DNA from: Actinosynnema sp040640215
Lineage (GTDB): Bacteria; Actinomycetota; Actinomycetes; Mycobacteriales; Pseudonocardiaceae
Direction: 5' to 3'
Length of the DNA: 64,000 nt
Assembly (NCBI RefSeq): GCF_040640215.1
Contig: NZ_JBFABG010000010.1
Coordinates: forward strand, 1-64,000
Below the pieces are notes generated by a model. The model did not search any database. It saw only the letters and a list, made by a program, of their open reading frames with translations, and was not told the origin of the DNA. Below are positions 7,353 to 15,620 of the stretch, one piece after another. The translations under genes and the position numbers were made by a program. Position 1 is the first letter of the stretch, and each line of letters opens with the position of its first letter.

Positions 7353-8390
7353 TCAGGAGACGACGGCCTCGATCAGGCAGTACCCGGACGGCGGCAGCGG
7401 GACGACGTCGGCGACGGCGAACCCGTTGTCTCCCAGCAGGGTCTCGAACTCGGCGCGCGTGCGCTCCCGGCCTCCGACGTTGACCAGCATGTTGAGGTCG
7501 CTGAGGTAGACCACGGGCGCGGTGGCGTCGGCGACCGCCTCGGGGAGCACCGGCTCCACCACCAGCAGTCGGCCGTGGGGAGGCAGGGCCTGCCGGCAGT
7601 GCCCGAGGATGGTCCGGCAGCGCTCGTCGTCCCAGTCGTGCAGGATGCTCTTGAGCAGCACCACGTCCGTCGAGTCCGGTACGTCGGTGAAGAAGTCGCC
7701 GGTCGTCACCCCGGACCGGGCCGCGACACCGGCCGCCCGCAGCGTGTCACCGGCCCGCGCGGAACCCGCCGCCGTGTCGAACACCGTGCCGCGCAGACCT
7801 TCGTGGCGCTTCAGGACGGCGGCCAGCAGGGTGCCGTCCCCGCCGCCGACGTCGGTGATCGGGGCGAAGCGGCCGAGGTCGCAGGCGTCGGGCAGCAGCG
7901 CGGCGACGATCCAGGTGCCCTGGCCCATGGCGGCGTTGAAGGCCGCGCCCAACTCCGGCGCGGACTGGAGGTGGTCGAAGAACGGCACGCCGAAAGCGTC
8001 CTCGAAGGTGGTGCGGTCGTCCCGCACGGCCTGGTCCAGGTCGTGCCACGCCCGCACCATCACCGGGTCGGTGAACACCCGCGCGAAGGTGTGCATCGAC
8101 GCCGGCCCGTCGGCCCGGAGCAGCGCACCGGCCGGGGTCAGGGCCACGCGGTCCCCGGCGCGCTCGGTCGCCAGGCCCAGCGCCGCCACGGCGCGCAGGA
8201 GCCGCCGCATCGGCCCCACCGGCGTGCCGCAGGCCCCGGCCACCTCCCCGGTGGTCGGCTCGCCGTCGGCGATGGCGTCCGCGACGCCCAACCGGACGAC
8301 CGCGCTCACGACCTGGGCGGCCATGGACCCGAAGACCAGGTCCACCACGGTGCGACGGGCTTCGGTGGTGGTGTTCGGCGATTCCGCCAT
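7353..8390 (-). CDS. SAM-dependent O-methyltransferase (methyltransferase family 2)
   Basis: 345 residues. The N-terminal helical dimerisation domain (to about 95) is followed by a Rossmann methyltransferase domain: ITDVGGGDGTLL (178-189) is the SAM loop and LLKSILHDWDDERC (245-258) carries the His (H251) that acts as base in plant-type and polyketide O-methyltransferases. Substrates of this family are usually phenolic hydroxyls of secondary metabolites. ATG at 8390 is chosen for the GGGGGAT site upstream. A 15-bp palindrome lies 25 nt upstream of the start. The cittilin pathway includes an O-methyltransferase, but this gene is 2 kb from the precursor and separated by debris, so a link is speculative. 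Confidence 0.85.
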   Translation of the reverse strand: MAESPNTTTEARRTVVDLVFGSMAAQVVSAVVRLGVADAIADGEPTTGEVAGACGTPVGPMRRLLRAVAALGLATERAGDRVALTPAGALLRADGPASMHTFARVFTDPVMVRAWHDLDQAVRDDRTTFEDAFGVPFFDHLQSAPELGAAFNAAMGQGTWIVAALLPDACDLGRFAPITDVGGGDGTLLAAVLKRHEGLRGTVFDTAAGSARAGDTLRAAGVAARSGVTTGDFFTDVPDSTDVVLLKSILHDWDDERCRTILGHCRQALPPHGRLLVVEPVLPEAVADATAPVVYLSDLNMLVNVGGRERTRAEFETLLGDNGFAVADVVPLPPSGYCLIEAVVS

Positions 8391-8414
8391 GCGATCCCCC
8401 CGGATCTCGCGAAC

Positions 8415-8429
8415 TGACAACGATTGTCA
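8415..8429. promoter_or_regulatory. Palindromic operator upstream of the methyltransferase
   Basis: TGACAACGATTGTCA: perfect 6-bp arms with a 3-bp centre, 25 nt before the methyltransferase start. The spacing suits a dimeric TetR/MarR-type repressor binding in the promoter or leader. No such regulator gene is adjacent. Confidence 0.5.
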
Positions 8430-8830
8430 CCTCCACGGTAGCGGCGGGGACGTGCCGAGGCCACCCGCCGAGGACGGGGACGTGCCGGGCGGTGCCGGTG
8501 CGAGATCACCGGTGATCACGTCCGGAGCATTCCGGTGGACCGGCGGTGTGGACCGACAGTGTCGTCGGGAACACGGCGCGCAACAATCGGATCACCGGGC
8601 CGGGTAAATGGTCGGCGATACCGCGATCGCCCACCCGACCTCATTTCCACGGGCTATTCGGCGGATGCGGCCACCGGCCGCTCGGCGGGGACCGACCGCC
8701 GGTCAGGACGGGTGTCGGACCGATTGCGGAGGGTCGACATATCGCGTGCGCCGGCACGACCCACCGGTAGGACCCCGGGTGGGTTATGTCACGAAACCGG
8801 CCGGGGGATCACTGGACCGCCACCGGCTGG
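8430..8830. other. Intergenic region without a convincing gene
   Basis: Open frames here lack third-position bias. The region separates two divergent transcription units and is less GC-rich than its flanks. Confidence 0.4.
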
Positions 8831-8849
8831 TTAGGTTAGCTTCAGCTAA
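8831..8849 (+). promoter_or_regulatory. IdeR/DtxR iron box of the siderophore uptake operon
   Basis: TTAGGTTAGCTTCAGCTAA matches the actinobacterial iron-box consensus (TTAGGTTAGGCTAACCTAA) at 15 of 19 positions. Iron-loaded IdeR/DmdR would repress the operon that follows. Confidence 0.75.
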
Positions 8850-8994
8850 GAAGTGCGGAAGAAACTTCACGTTGCTCCGGCCGGTTCGGAACAGGTGTCG
8901 ATCTCGTACGGGAGAGGCACCACCGGGCGCGCGAAGCCACGGCGACGTCACCACCGCCGCGCTGTCGGCCCCGATCCCCCGCAGGAGCACCGAG

Positions 8995-9045
8995 TTGAGC
9001 ATCGCGAACCCGTCCACCGCCGGGCACGCGGCGGCGGCGGCGTGA
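8995..9045 (+). CDS. Possible 16-residue leader peptide
   Basis: TTG start preceded by GCAGGAGC at 7 nt; encodes SIANPSTAGHAAAAA after the initiator and stops in a GTGA overlap with the next gene's start. The frame has G/C at every third position from about 8945, stronger than the overlapping alternative frame. It may couple translation into the reductase gene. Function unknown. Confidence 0.3.
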   Translation: MSIANPSTAGHAAAAA

Positions 9046-9938
9046 CCGCCCCGCGCACCGACCACCGCGACCGGTACCTGGAGCGCATCGCCGAGGTGCG
9101 CGCGGGCAGCGCGGCGGCCAAGGTCGGCTACCCGATCCACGTCCGCGAGGCCACCGTGGTGCGCTCCGCGCCGCTCGGGTCCGGGCTGCTGCGGGTCACG
9201 CTGGGCCGGCCGGGCACCGAGGGCTTCGAGGCCCACGCGCCCGACGAGCACGTCAAGCTGCTGTTCCCGGGCGAGGACGGCGTGCTGCGGCTGCCCGAGC
9301 CCAACGGCCTGATGCTGAGCTGGCCCAAGCCGTTGCCGACGTCGCGCGAGTACACGGTGCGCCGCTACGACCCGGTGACCGGCGAGCTGGACATCGACGT
9401 GGCGCTGCACGCCGGCGGCCTCGGCTCGGAGTGGGCGCGCGCCGCCCGGCCCGGTGACACCGTGCACCTCGCGGGCCCTCCCGGCGGGCTGATCGTGCCG
9501 CACGACTACGACCGCTACCTGCTGGCGGGCGACATCACCGCACTGCCCGCCGTCGCGCGCTGGCTGGAAGAGCTGCCGCGCGACGCGGCCGGGTGGGCGT
9601 TCGTCGAGGTTTCCGGCCCCGACGAGGAGATCGCGCTGTCCGCGCCGGACCGCGTCGAGGTGCGCTGGCTGCACCGCGGCGACGTCCCGCCCGGCGCGAG
9701 CACCCTGCTCGCCGACGCCGTGCGCGAGGTGCGCGTGCCCGAGGGGGAGCGGGTCTACGTGTGGGTCGCGGGCGAGGCGGGCTCGATCAAGCCGCTGCGC
9801 CGCTGGGTCCGCGACGAACTCGGCCTGGGCAAGCACGACCACGACATCACCGGCTACTGGAAGCGCGGTGTCGAGGACTTCGACGACGACCACGAAGAGG
9901 GTCACGAGGACCACGACCACGACGACCACGACCACTAG
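9042..9938 (+). CDS. Siderophore-interacting FAD-binding reductase with His-rich tail
   Basis: 298 residues. The SIP family (ViuB/FscN type) uses FAD and NAD(P)H to reduce ferric siderophores in the cytoplasm and release iron. Visible are the FAD-binding strand ending SREYTVRRYDP, the GDTVHLAGPPGG loop, YLLAGDITALPAVARWLEEL, and the C-terminal YVWVAGEAGSIKPLRRWVRD and ITGYWKRG. After this family end comes an unusual tail of about 20 residues made only of Asp, Glu, His and Gly, probably metal-binding. GTG at 9042 is chosen because upstream sequence in this frame lacks coding character. First main gene of an iron-boxed operon with a binding protein, two permeases and an ATPase. Confidence 0.85.
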   Translation: MTAPRTDHRDRYLERIAEVRAGSAAAKVGYPIHVREATVVRSAPLGSGLLRVTLGRPGTEGFEAHAPDEHVKLLFPGEDGVLRLPEPNGLMLSWPKPLPTSREYTVRRYDPVTGELDIDVALHAGGLGSEWARAARPGDTVHLAGPPGGLIVPHDYDRYLLAGDITALPAVARWLEELPRDAAGWAFVEVSGPDEEIALSAPDRVEVRWLHRGDVPPGASTLLADAVREVRVPEGERVYVWVAGEAGSIKPLRRWVRDELGLGKHDHDITGYWKRGVEDFDDDHEEGHEDHDHDDHDH

Positions 9939-9976
9939 ACCCCCCGAAAAGCACCGCGAACAGCAAGGAATCACGC

Positions 9977-10978
9977 ATGTCCATCGCCAGATCCCCCCGA
10001 CTCGTCGGCGCGCTCGTGCTCTCGCTCGCCGTCGCCACCGGCTGCGGCTCCTCCGACGGCGGGGAGAGCGCGCCGGCGGCCGAGGCGCAGACCCGGGTCT
10101 TCGCCGCCGACAACGGTGACGTCACCATCCCCGTCTCGCCCCAGCGCATCGTCGCCACCGGCTACGCGGTGCCCGCGATGCTGGAGGCCGACGCCCCGGT
10201 GGTCGGGATCTCGTCCTGGCAGCGCGGAGTTCCGCTGATGGGCGACGAGGACCGCAAGCGCTACGAGGAGACGCCGAAGATCGCGGGCGAGACCGCCGCC
10301 GAGACCAACTACGAGGCCATCGCCCAGGCCGACCCCGACCTGATCATCATCGGCGTGCCCAAGCCGGTGCTGGCCGACATCGACCTCAAGCGGTTGCAGG
10401 ACATCGCCCCGGTCGTGGCCATCGGCCCGTCGGTGCCCTCGATGTGGCGCGAGCTGTCCCGCAAGCAGGCCGACGCGGCGGGCTCGCTCAAGGAGTTCGA
10501 CGCCGTCCAGGGCGAGTACGAGGCCAAGTCCGCCAAGCTGACCGAGAAGTACGCCGCCGTGCTGCCGGGCCTCAAGCTGGGCCACGTCGGCGCGTACGGC
10601 GAGGTCGCCAAGGGCAACTTCCAGCGCGAGTTCAACGGCTCGTGGGGCACCAACATCGCCGAGGACCTGGGCGCGACGTACTACGGCGAGGTCAAGGTCA
10701 AGGGTGCCGGCTCGGCGGCGGTCAGCGAGTACCCGTCGATCGAGGAGCTGCCGGCCGCGTTCGCCGAGGCCACCGCGATCACCTACTCGGTCAAGGCGGA
10801 CGGCACCGTCCCGCCGCCGGTCCAGTACGTCCTGGACTCGCCGCTGTGGAAGGAACTGCCGGCCGTGAAGGCGGGCAAGGTGTTCCCGCTGCGCTACACC
10901 GAGGCCGCCACCTACCGGTCGGCGATGAAGACCCTGGACGCCGCCGACGAGGCGTTCGCGCCGCTGCTGACGAAGTGA
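9977..10978 (+). CDS. Ferric-siderophore ABC transporter binding lipoprotein
   Basis: 333 residues. A lipoprotein signal with lipobox ATGC near residue 27 is followed by the two-lobed TroA/FepB-type fold: TIPVSPQRIVATGYAVPAML, EAIAQADPDLIIIG, and a C-terminal LWKELPAVKAGKVFPL. It would hold ferric siderophore outside the membrane for the permeases encoded next. ATG at 9977 follows AAGGAA at 6 nt. The stop overlaps the next start (GTGA), indicating coupled translation. The siderophore type cannot be told from sequence alone. Confidence 0.88.
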   Translation: MSIARSPRLVGALVLSLAVATGCGSSDGGESAPAAEAQTRVFAADNGDVTIPVSPQRIVATGYAVPAMLEADAPVVGISSWQRGVPLMGDEDRKRYEETPKIAGETAAETNYEAIAQADPDLIIIGVPKPVLADIDLKRLQDIAPVVAIGPSVPSMWRELSRKQADAAGSLKEFDAVQGEYEAKSAKLTEKYAAVLPGLKLGHVGAYGEVAKGNFQREFNGSWGTNIAEDLGATYYGEVKVKGAGSAAVSEYPSIEELPAAFAEATAITYSVKADGTVPPPVQYVLDSPLWKELPAVKAGKVFPLRYTEAATYRSAMKTLDAADEAFAPLLTK

Positions 10979-11973
10979 GGACCGCGCGCCGGGGGCCGGG
11001 CGCGCTGACCGTCGTGCTGATCGCCGCCCTGGCCGTGCTGGCCGCCGTGGCGGTGGTCAGCATCGGCGTCGGCGCGCACGCGATCCCACCCGCCGACGTC
11101 GTGCGGGCCCTGTTCGCCTTCGACGGGTCCAGCGACCACATCGTGGTCCGCGACATCCGGGTGCCGCGCGCGGTCCTGGCCCTCGGCGCGGGGGCCGCGC
11201 TCGCCACGGCGGGCGTGCTGGTGCAGGTGTTGTCCCGCAACCCGCTGGCCGAGCCGGGCGTGCTCGGCGTGACGGCGGGTTCCGGTTTCGCGATCGCCAC
11301 CGGTTCGGCGCTCGGCCTGACCGCGACGGCGGTCGGCGAGCTGGTGGTGGCCGTGCTCGGCGCGGTCGCGGCGACCCTGCTGGTCTACTCGGTCGGGCGG
11401 GGTTCCCCGCTGCGCCTGGTGCTGACCGGCGTGGCGCTCAGCTCGGTCCTGGCGGGCGTGTCCCTGGGGCTGCGCCTGATGATCCCGGACGTGTTCGACA
11501 AGTACCGCTTCTGGTCGGTCGGCTCGCTGGCCGGCCGCGAGCAGGCACCCAACGCGCTGCCGCTCGTCGTGATCGCGTTCGCGGTCGGGTGCGCGCTGCT
11601 GCTCGGCAGGCAGCTCGACGTGATCGCGCTGGGCGAGAGCGCGGCGCACGGGCTGGGCGCGAACGTGACCCGCGTGCGGTACGCCTCGCTGGTGCTGATC
11701 ACCGTGCTGGCCGGCACCGCGACGGCGATCGCCGGGCCGATCCTGTTCGTCGGCCTGATGGTGCCGCACGTGGCGCGGCGGCTGGCCGGCGCGTCCGTGC
11801 CGTGGGCGCTGGCGCTGGCCGTCGTCCTCGGACCGGTGCTGCTGCTGGTGGCCGACATCGGCTCGCGGGTCCTGCTGCCCACCGGCGAGGTGCCGGTGGC
11901 GATCGTGACCGCGTTCCTCGGCGGCCCGGTGCTGGTGTGGGCCGTGCGGCGGTACGGGGCGGCGGCCCTGTGA
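10975..11973 (+). CDS. FecCD-family siderophore ABC permease (first)
   Basis: 332 residues with about nine membrane segments. Diagnostic segments are RVPRAVLALGAGAALATAGV, QVLSRNPLAEPGVLGVTAGS and GPILFVGLMVPHVARRLAG, the last being the coupling helix region that docks on the ATPase. Together with the second permease it forms the membrane channel for ferric siderophore. GTG start overlaps the previous stop by 4 nt; the stop overlaps the next start in the same way. Confidence 0.9.
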   Translation: MRTARRGPGALTVVLIAALAVLAAVAVVSIGVGAHAIPPADVVRALFAFDGSSDHIVVRDIRVPRAVLALGAGAALATAGVLVQVLSRNPLAEPGVLGVTAGSGFAIATGSALGLTATAVGELVVAVLGAVAATLLVYSVGRGSPLRLVLTGVALSSVLAGVSLGLRLMIPDVFDKYRFWSVGSLAGREQAPNALPLVVIAFAVGCALLLGRQLDVIALGESAAHGLGANVTRVRYASLVLITVLAGTATAIAGPILFVGLMVPHVARRLAGASVPWALALAVVLGPVLLLVADIGSRVLLPTGEVPVAIVTAFLGGPVLVWAVRRYGAAAL

Positions 11974-13043
11974 AGACGACCGCGAACGACTCCGCGCACC
12001 ACCCCGCGCAGGCCGCCGCGCCGACGGCGCTGGTGCTGCGCGCGGGCCCGGTCTCGGTGCTGGTCGAGCGCCGGACGCTGGTGCTGGTGGCCGTGCTGGG
12101 GCTGGCGATCCTCGGGCTGGGCCTCGTCGGGCTGTGCTACGGACCGACGTGGGCGAGCCCGGCGAAGGTGTTCGACGCCCTCACCGGCGGCCGGGGCGGC
12201 TCGAACGTGGTGATCCGCGAGTGGCGGTTGCCCCGCGTGCTGGCGGCCGTGGTGTTCGGCGCGGCGCTCGGCGCGGCCGGCGCGGTGTTCCAGAACATCA
12301 CCCGCAACCCGATGGGCAGCCCCGACGTGATCGGGCTCGACGCGGGCGCGTACACCGGCGCGCTGATCGCGATCACCGTGCTGGCCGGCTCGCCCACCCA
12401 GCTCGCGCTCAGCTCCGTGGTGGGCGGGGTGCTCACGGCGGCCCTGGTCTACCTGCTGTCGATGGGCGGCGGGATGTCCGGGCTGCGGCTGGTCGTGATC
12501 GGCATCGCGGTCAACGCCACGCTCACCGCCCTCAACTCGTGGATCGTGCTGCGCGCGGAGCTGGAGGTCGCGATCGCGGCCGTCGGGTGGAACGCGGGCT
12601 CGCTGAACGGGGTGGGCTGGGACGACGTGACCCTCCCGTTCGCGATCGTCTGCGTGCTGCTGGTGCTGCTGGCCGTCCAGTCCCGCGCCGTCCACCAGGC
12701 GTCGCTGGGGTCCGACGTCGCGGTGACCACCGGCGTGCGGCTGGAACCGCTGCGGTTGCGCCTGGTGCTGATCGGCGTGGGCTGCACGGCGACGGTGACC
12801 GCCGTGGCCGGGCCGATCGCGTTCATCGCGCTCGCCGCGCCGCAGATCGGCCGCCGGCTGGCCGGCGCGCCCGGCATCCCCGTGCTCCCCGCCGCCCTCA
12901 CCGGCGCGGTCCTGCTGCTGGGCGCGGACCTGACCGCCCAGGCGCTGCTCGCGCCCGTCGCGCTGCCGGTCGGCGTGATCAGCACCGCGATCGGCGGCTG
13001 CTACCTGATGTGGTTGCTCGCCAAGGAGGTTCGACGCAGGTGA
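11970..13043 (+). CDS. FecCD-family siderophore ABC permease (second)
   Basis: 357 residues, homologous to the preceding permease. Landmarks are RLPRVLAAVVFGAALGAAGA, FQNITRNPMGSPDVIGLDAG and GPIAFIALAAPQIGRRLAG. It has an extra cytoplasmic N-terminus of about 35 residues (Ala/His/Thr-rich). GTG start overlaps the upstream stop by 4 nt and the ATPase gene starts inside its last codons, so all four transporter genes are translationally linked. Confidence 0.9.
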   Translation: MKTTANDSAHHPAQAAAPTALVLRAGPVSVLVERRTLVLVAVLGLAILGLGLVGLCYGPTWASPAKVFDALTGGRGGSNVVIREWRLPRVLAAVVFGAALGAAGAVFQNITRNPMGSPDVIGLDAGAYTGALIAITVLAGSPTQLALSSVVGGVLTAALVYLLSMGGGMSGLRLVVIGIAVNATLTALNSWIVLRAELEVAIAAVGWNAGSLNGVGWDDVTLPFAIVCVLLVLLAVQSRAVHQASLGSDVAVTTGVRLEPLRLRLVLIGVGCTATVTAVAGPIAFIALAAPQIGRRLAGAPGIPVLPAALTGAVLLLGADLTAQALLAPVALPVGVISTAIGGCYLMWLLAKEVRRR

Positions 13044-13816
13044 CAGCGCTCCTGTCCGCCCGGGACGTGACTCTGCGCTACGGCGACCGCGTGGTGTCCA
13101 CGCGGCTGGGGGTCGACGTCCCCGACGGTGCCTTCACCGCCATCGTCGGCCCGAACGCGTGCGGCAAGTCCACGTTGTTGCGCGCGTTCGTCCGGCTGCT
13201 GCGCCCCACCGAGGGCCAGGTGGTCTTCGCCGGCCGCGAGATCGGCACCTACCCGAGCAAGGTGCTGGCCCGCCGGCTGGGTTTCCTGCCCCAGGAGCCC
13301 GTCGCGCCCGAGGACATCCGGGTGCGGCAGCTCGTGGCGCGCGGGAGGTTCCCGCACCAGTCGCTGCTGTCCTCGTGGACGCCCGCCGACGAGACGACGG
13401 TGGCCGAGGCGATGCGCGTCGCCGGGGTGGTGGACCTGGCCGACCGGCCCGTGCAGGAGCTGTCCGGCGGGCAGCGCCAGCGCGTGTGGGTGGCGATGGT
13501 GCTCGCCCAGGACACCTCGCACCTGCTGCTGGACGAGCCGACCTCGTTCCTCGACATCACCCACCAGTACCAACTGCTGTCGCTGCTGGCCGGGCTGCGC
13601 GACCAGGGGCGCACGGTGGTCGCGGTGCTGCACGACATCAACCAGGCCTCGCGCTACGCGGACCACCTGGTCGCGATGAAGGACGGCCGGGTGGTCGCCG
13701 AGGGCCCGCCGGCCGAGGTGGTGGACAGCGTGCTCATGAAGCAGGTCTTCGACCTGCCGAGCATCGTGGTTCCCGACCCGGTGACCGGCACGCCGATGGT
13801 GGTGCCCACGCTGTAG
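13040..13816 (+). CDS. Siderophore ABC transporter ATPase
   Basis: 258 residues. Walker A is GPNACGKST (the family usually has GPNGSGKST), the signature is LSGGQRQR, Walker B is LLLDEPTSFLD and the H-loop is VAVLHDINQASRYAD, so it is a complete FepC/FhuC-type nucleotide-binding subunit that powers ferric-siderophore import. AAGGAGG lies 11 nt upstream of the GTG start, which overlaps the permease stop. Last gene of the operon. Confidence 0.92.
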   Translation: MTALLSARDVTLRYGDRVVSTRLGVDVPDGAFTAIVGPNACGKSTLLRAFVRLLRPTEGQVVFAGREIGTYPSKVLARRLGFLPQEPVAPEDIRVRQLVARGRFPHQSLLSSWTPADETTVAEAMRVAGVVDLADRPVQELSGGQRQRVWVAMVLAQDTSHLLLDEPTSFLDITHQYQLLSLLAGLRDQGRTVVAVLHDINQASRYADHLVAMKDGRVVAEGPPAEVVDSVLMKQVFDLPSIVVPDPVTGTPMVVPTL

Positions 13817-13830
13817 CCCGCTAAGCGACT

Positions 13831-13846
13831 GTGGTCCCGCGACCAC
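13831..13846. terminator. Short hairpin after the siderophore operon
   Basis: GTGGTC (13831-13836) pairs with GACCAC (13841-13846) over a 4-nt loop, 15 nt after the ATPase stop and before a convergent gene. Weak but well placed. Confidence 0.35.
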
Positions 13847-13896
13847 GGTCCCTCAGCGACCACGGCCCTCGGCGCGGGGCCGCCGCCGTCCGCGCC

Positions 13897-15423
13897 TCAC
13901 GCGCACTCCTCGTCCGTCGGGTGCACGGCGACCACCGGGCTGTACTCGTCCTGCCCGTCGTTGCCGTTGAACACGACGACCTGCGCCCTCGCGGCCGTCC
14001 CGCCGAACGCGGCCGTGGGCACCCGCCAGGTGACCTCCGGCCCGTCCCGCACCTGCTCGACGTCGGTGACCGGCTCCCACTCCCAGCCCGGCCCGGTGTA
14101 GCGGAACAGCACGTCGTTCTCGACCAGGTGGTCCGCGCCGGAGGGCAGGCCCGGGGGCAGCGCCCACCCGGTCGACGGGTCGTCGTCGGCGTCGACGAAC
14201 ACCCGGCGGTGCGGGAACTCCCGGGTGAACGTCGCCCGGTAGCGGGTGGTCGTCGGGCCGAGGCAGGCAGCCGGGTCCAGCACGGCGGCGGGCGGCGTGG
14301 TGGCGGTGACCGGCGCGCTGGGCGCGGAGGCGTTGCCCGCGACGTCCCGCGCCCGGACGGTGAACGCGTACGCCGTGCCGGGCCGGAGGTCGGTGGCGGT
14401 GAAGGCGGTGTCGTAGGTGGTGCCGACCGGTTCGCCGTCCCGGAGCACCTCGTAGTCGGACACCGCGACGTTGTCCGACGCCGACCGCCACCGCAGGACC
14501 ACCTGGCCGGACGCGGCCGTCGCGCCGACCCCGCGCGGCGCGCCGGGCGGGGTCGTGTCCGTCACGCCCGCGATCTCGCCGAGCTCCGCGTCCCAGTACG
14601 TGGTGAGCCAGTCCCACGTGGACGGGCTGAAAGGGCGGTCGGTGACGTAGACGTACCCCGCGCCGTTGGCCTTGGTGCGCGCCACGACCTCGGCCATGTC
14701 CTGGGCGGTGGGCACGTCGTAGACCAGGTGCCAGAACTTCTCCCGGCGGGGGTTGGCCGATTCCCACGCGGGTGGCACGTGCGCCAGGTATGACCGGTGG
14801 TCGCCCTCGAAGGACAGGATGGTGTCGGCCACGGCGTCGTAGCACTGCTCGGCACCCGTGCCCGGGTTGATGGCGACGCGGGCGTGCGGGTGGGCGGCGC
14901 GCACGTGGTCGCGGATCGCGGCGTAGCGGTCGACGTACTCGCCGTCCGGGCCGCACATGTCCAGCACCTGGTCCAGGAATACGCCGTCCACGCCGTAGTC
15001 GCCGTACAGCGCGTACCACTCGTCGACGTCCTGGCGGATCTGCGCGGCCCACGCGTCGACCGACGTGCTGCCGTCCCTGGTCGGGTGCGAGCCCTGGCCG
15101 ACGTCGACGCCGAGGTACCCGGTGTCCACGTAGACCAGCACCCGCGCGCCCGAGTCGTGCACCGTCTCGATGGCCTCGGCCCACTCCGGGGAGAACGGTG
15201 CCTGCGGTCTGCTCAGGCTGCCGTTGACGACCACCAGGCCCGTGGTGGGCCGGTTCTGCGCCAGGCGTCGGAACGTGGTCAGACCGTCGGGGTCGGCCGG
15301 GCTCCAGTAGGCGGGGATCGCGGCCTGCTGGGGTGTCGCCGCCGTCGCGGGGACCGGGGTCAGCAGGGACACCGCCGCGACCGCGACGCCGACTCGGGCC
15401 AGAGCGGAACTCGGGCAAGCCAT
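13897..15423 (-). CDS. Secreted spherulation-4-type glycosidase-like protein with FN3 domain
   Basis: 508 residues. The Sec signal peptide (ACPSSALARVGVAVAAVSLL, ending PATAA) is followed by a TIM-barrel-like domain of the spherulation-specific family 4 type: AIPAYWSPADPD, VLVYVDTGYLG and YGVDGVFLDQVLDMCG with conserved acids. Near residues 290-380 is a fibronectin type III domain (PPGAPRGVGATAASGQVVLR, then DVAGNASAPS), and the C-terminal 130 residues form a beta-rich domain that may bind sugar. Family members are thought to act on polysaccharides such as galactosaminoglycans; substrate here is unknown. ATG at 15423 fits the signal peptide. Single gene. Confidence 0.75.
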   Translation of the reverse strand: MACPSSALARVGVAVAAVSLLTPVPATAATPQQAAIPAYWSPADPDGLTTFRRLAQNRPTTGLVVVNGSLSRPQAPFSPEWAEAIETVHDSGARVLVYVDTGYLGVDVGQGSHPTRDGSTSVDAWAAQIRQDVDEWYALYGDYGVDGVFLDQVLDMCGPDGEYVDRYAAIRDHVRAAHPHARVAINPGTGAEQCYDAVADTILSFEGDHRSYLAHVPPAWESANPRREKFWHLVYDVPTAQDMAEVVARTKANGAGYVYVTDRPFSPSTWDWLTTYWDAELGEIAGVTDTTPPGAPRGVGATAASGQVVLRWRSASDNVAVSDYEVLRDGEPVGTTYDTAFTATDLRPGTAYAFTVRARDVAGNASAPSAPVTATTPPAAVLDPAACLGPTTTRYRATFTREFPHRRVFVDADDDPSTGWALPPGLPSGADHLVENDVLFRYTGPGWEWEPVTDVEQVRDGPEVTWRVPTAAFGGTAARAQVVVFNGNDGQDEYSPVVAVHPTDEECA

Positions 15424-15582
15424 GGTCGCCAGTCTCGGCCACCGCGCCCGGACGGGCAATCACGCGGAAAGGGGGGTCCGCGCTGGGCCGCCCGCAGGCA
15501 GCCGACCCGAGCGGCGGACCAACGCCCACCCGTCCGGCCCAGCCGCCGCCGGGCGTTCCGGTGACCGCAGCGGGCTCCGGAC

Positions 15583-15613
15583 TTGAACCTCCAGTCGCTG
15601 GAAGCCCTAGCGT
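15583..15613 (+). promoter_or_regulatory. MerR-family type promoter with 19-bp spacer
   Basis: TTGAAC (15583-15588) and TAGCGT (15608-15613) are separated by 19 bp holding the near-perfect dyad CCTCCAG-TCG-CTGGAAG. The over-long spacer with a central dyad is the hallmark of MerR-regulated promoters, which the regulator untwists on binding its signal. Confidence 0.65.
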
Positions 15614-15620
15614 GCCGGCC

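Noticed and set aside
7353..8390. O-methyltransferase as the tailoring enzyme of the YTYY peptide
   Set aside because: Cittilin does have a methyltransferase, but this gene is 2 kb away, beyond pseudogenes, and of a family that usually acts on polyketides.
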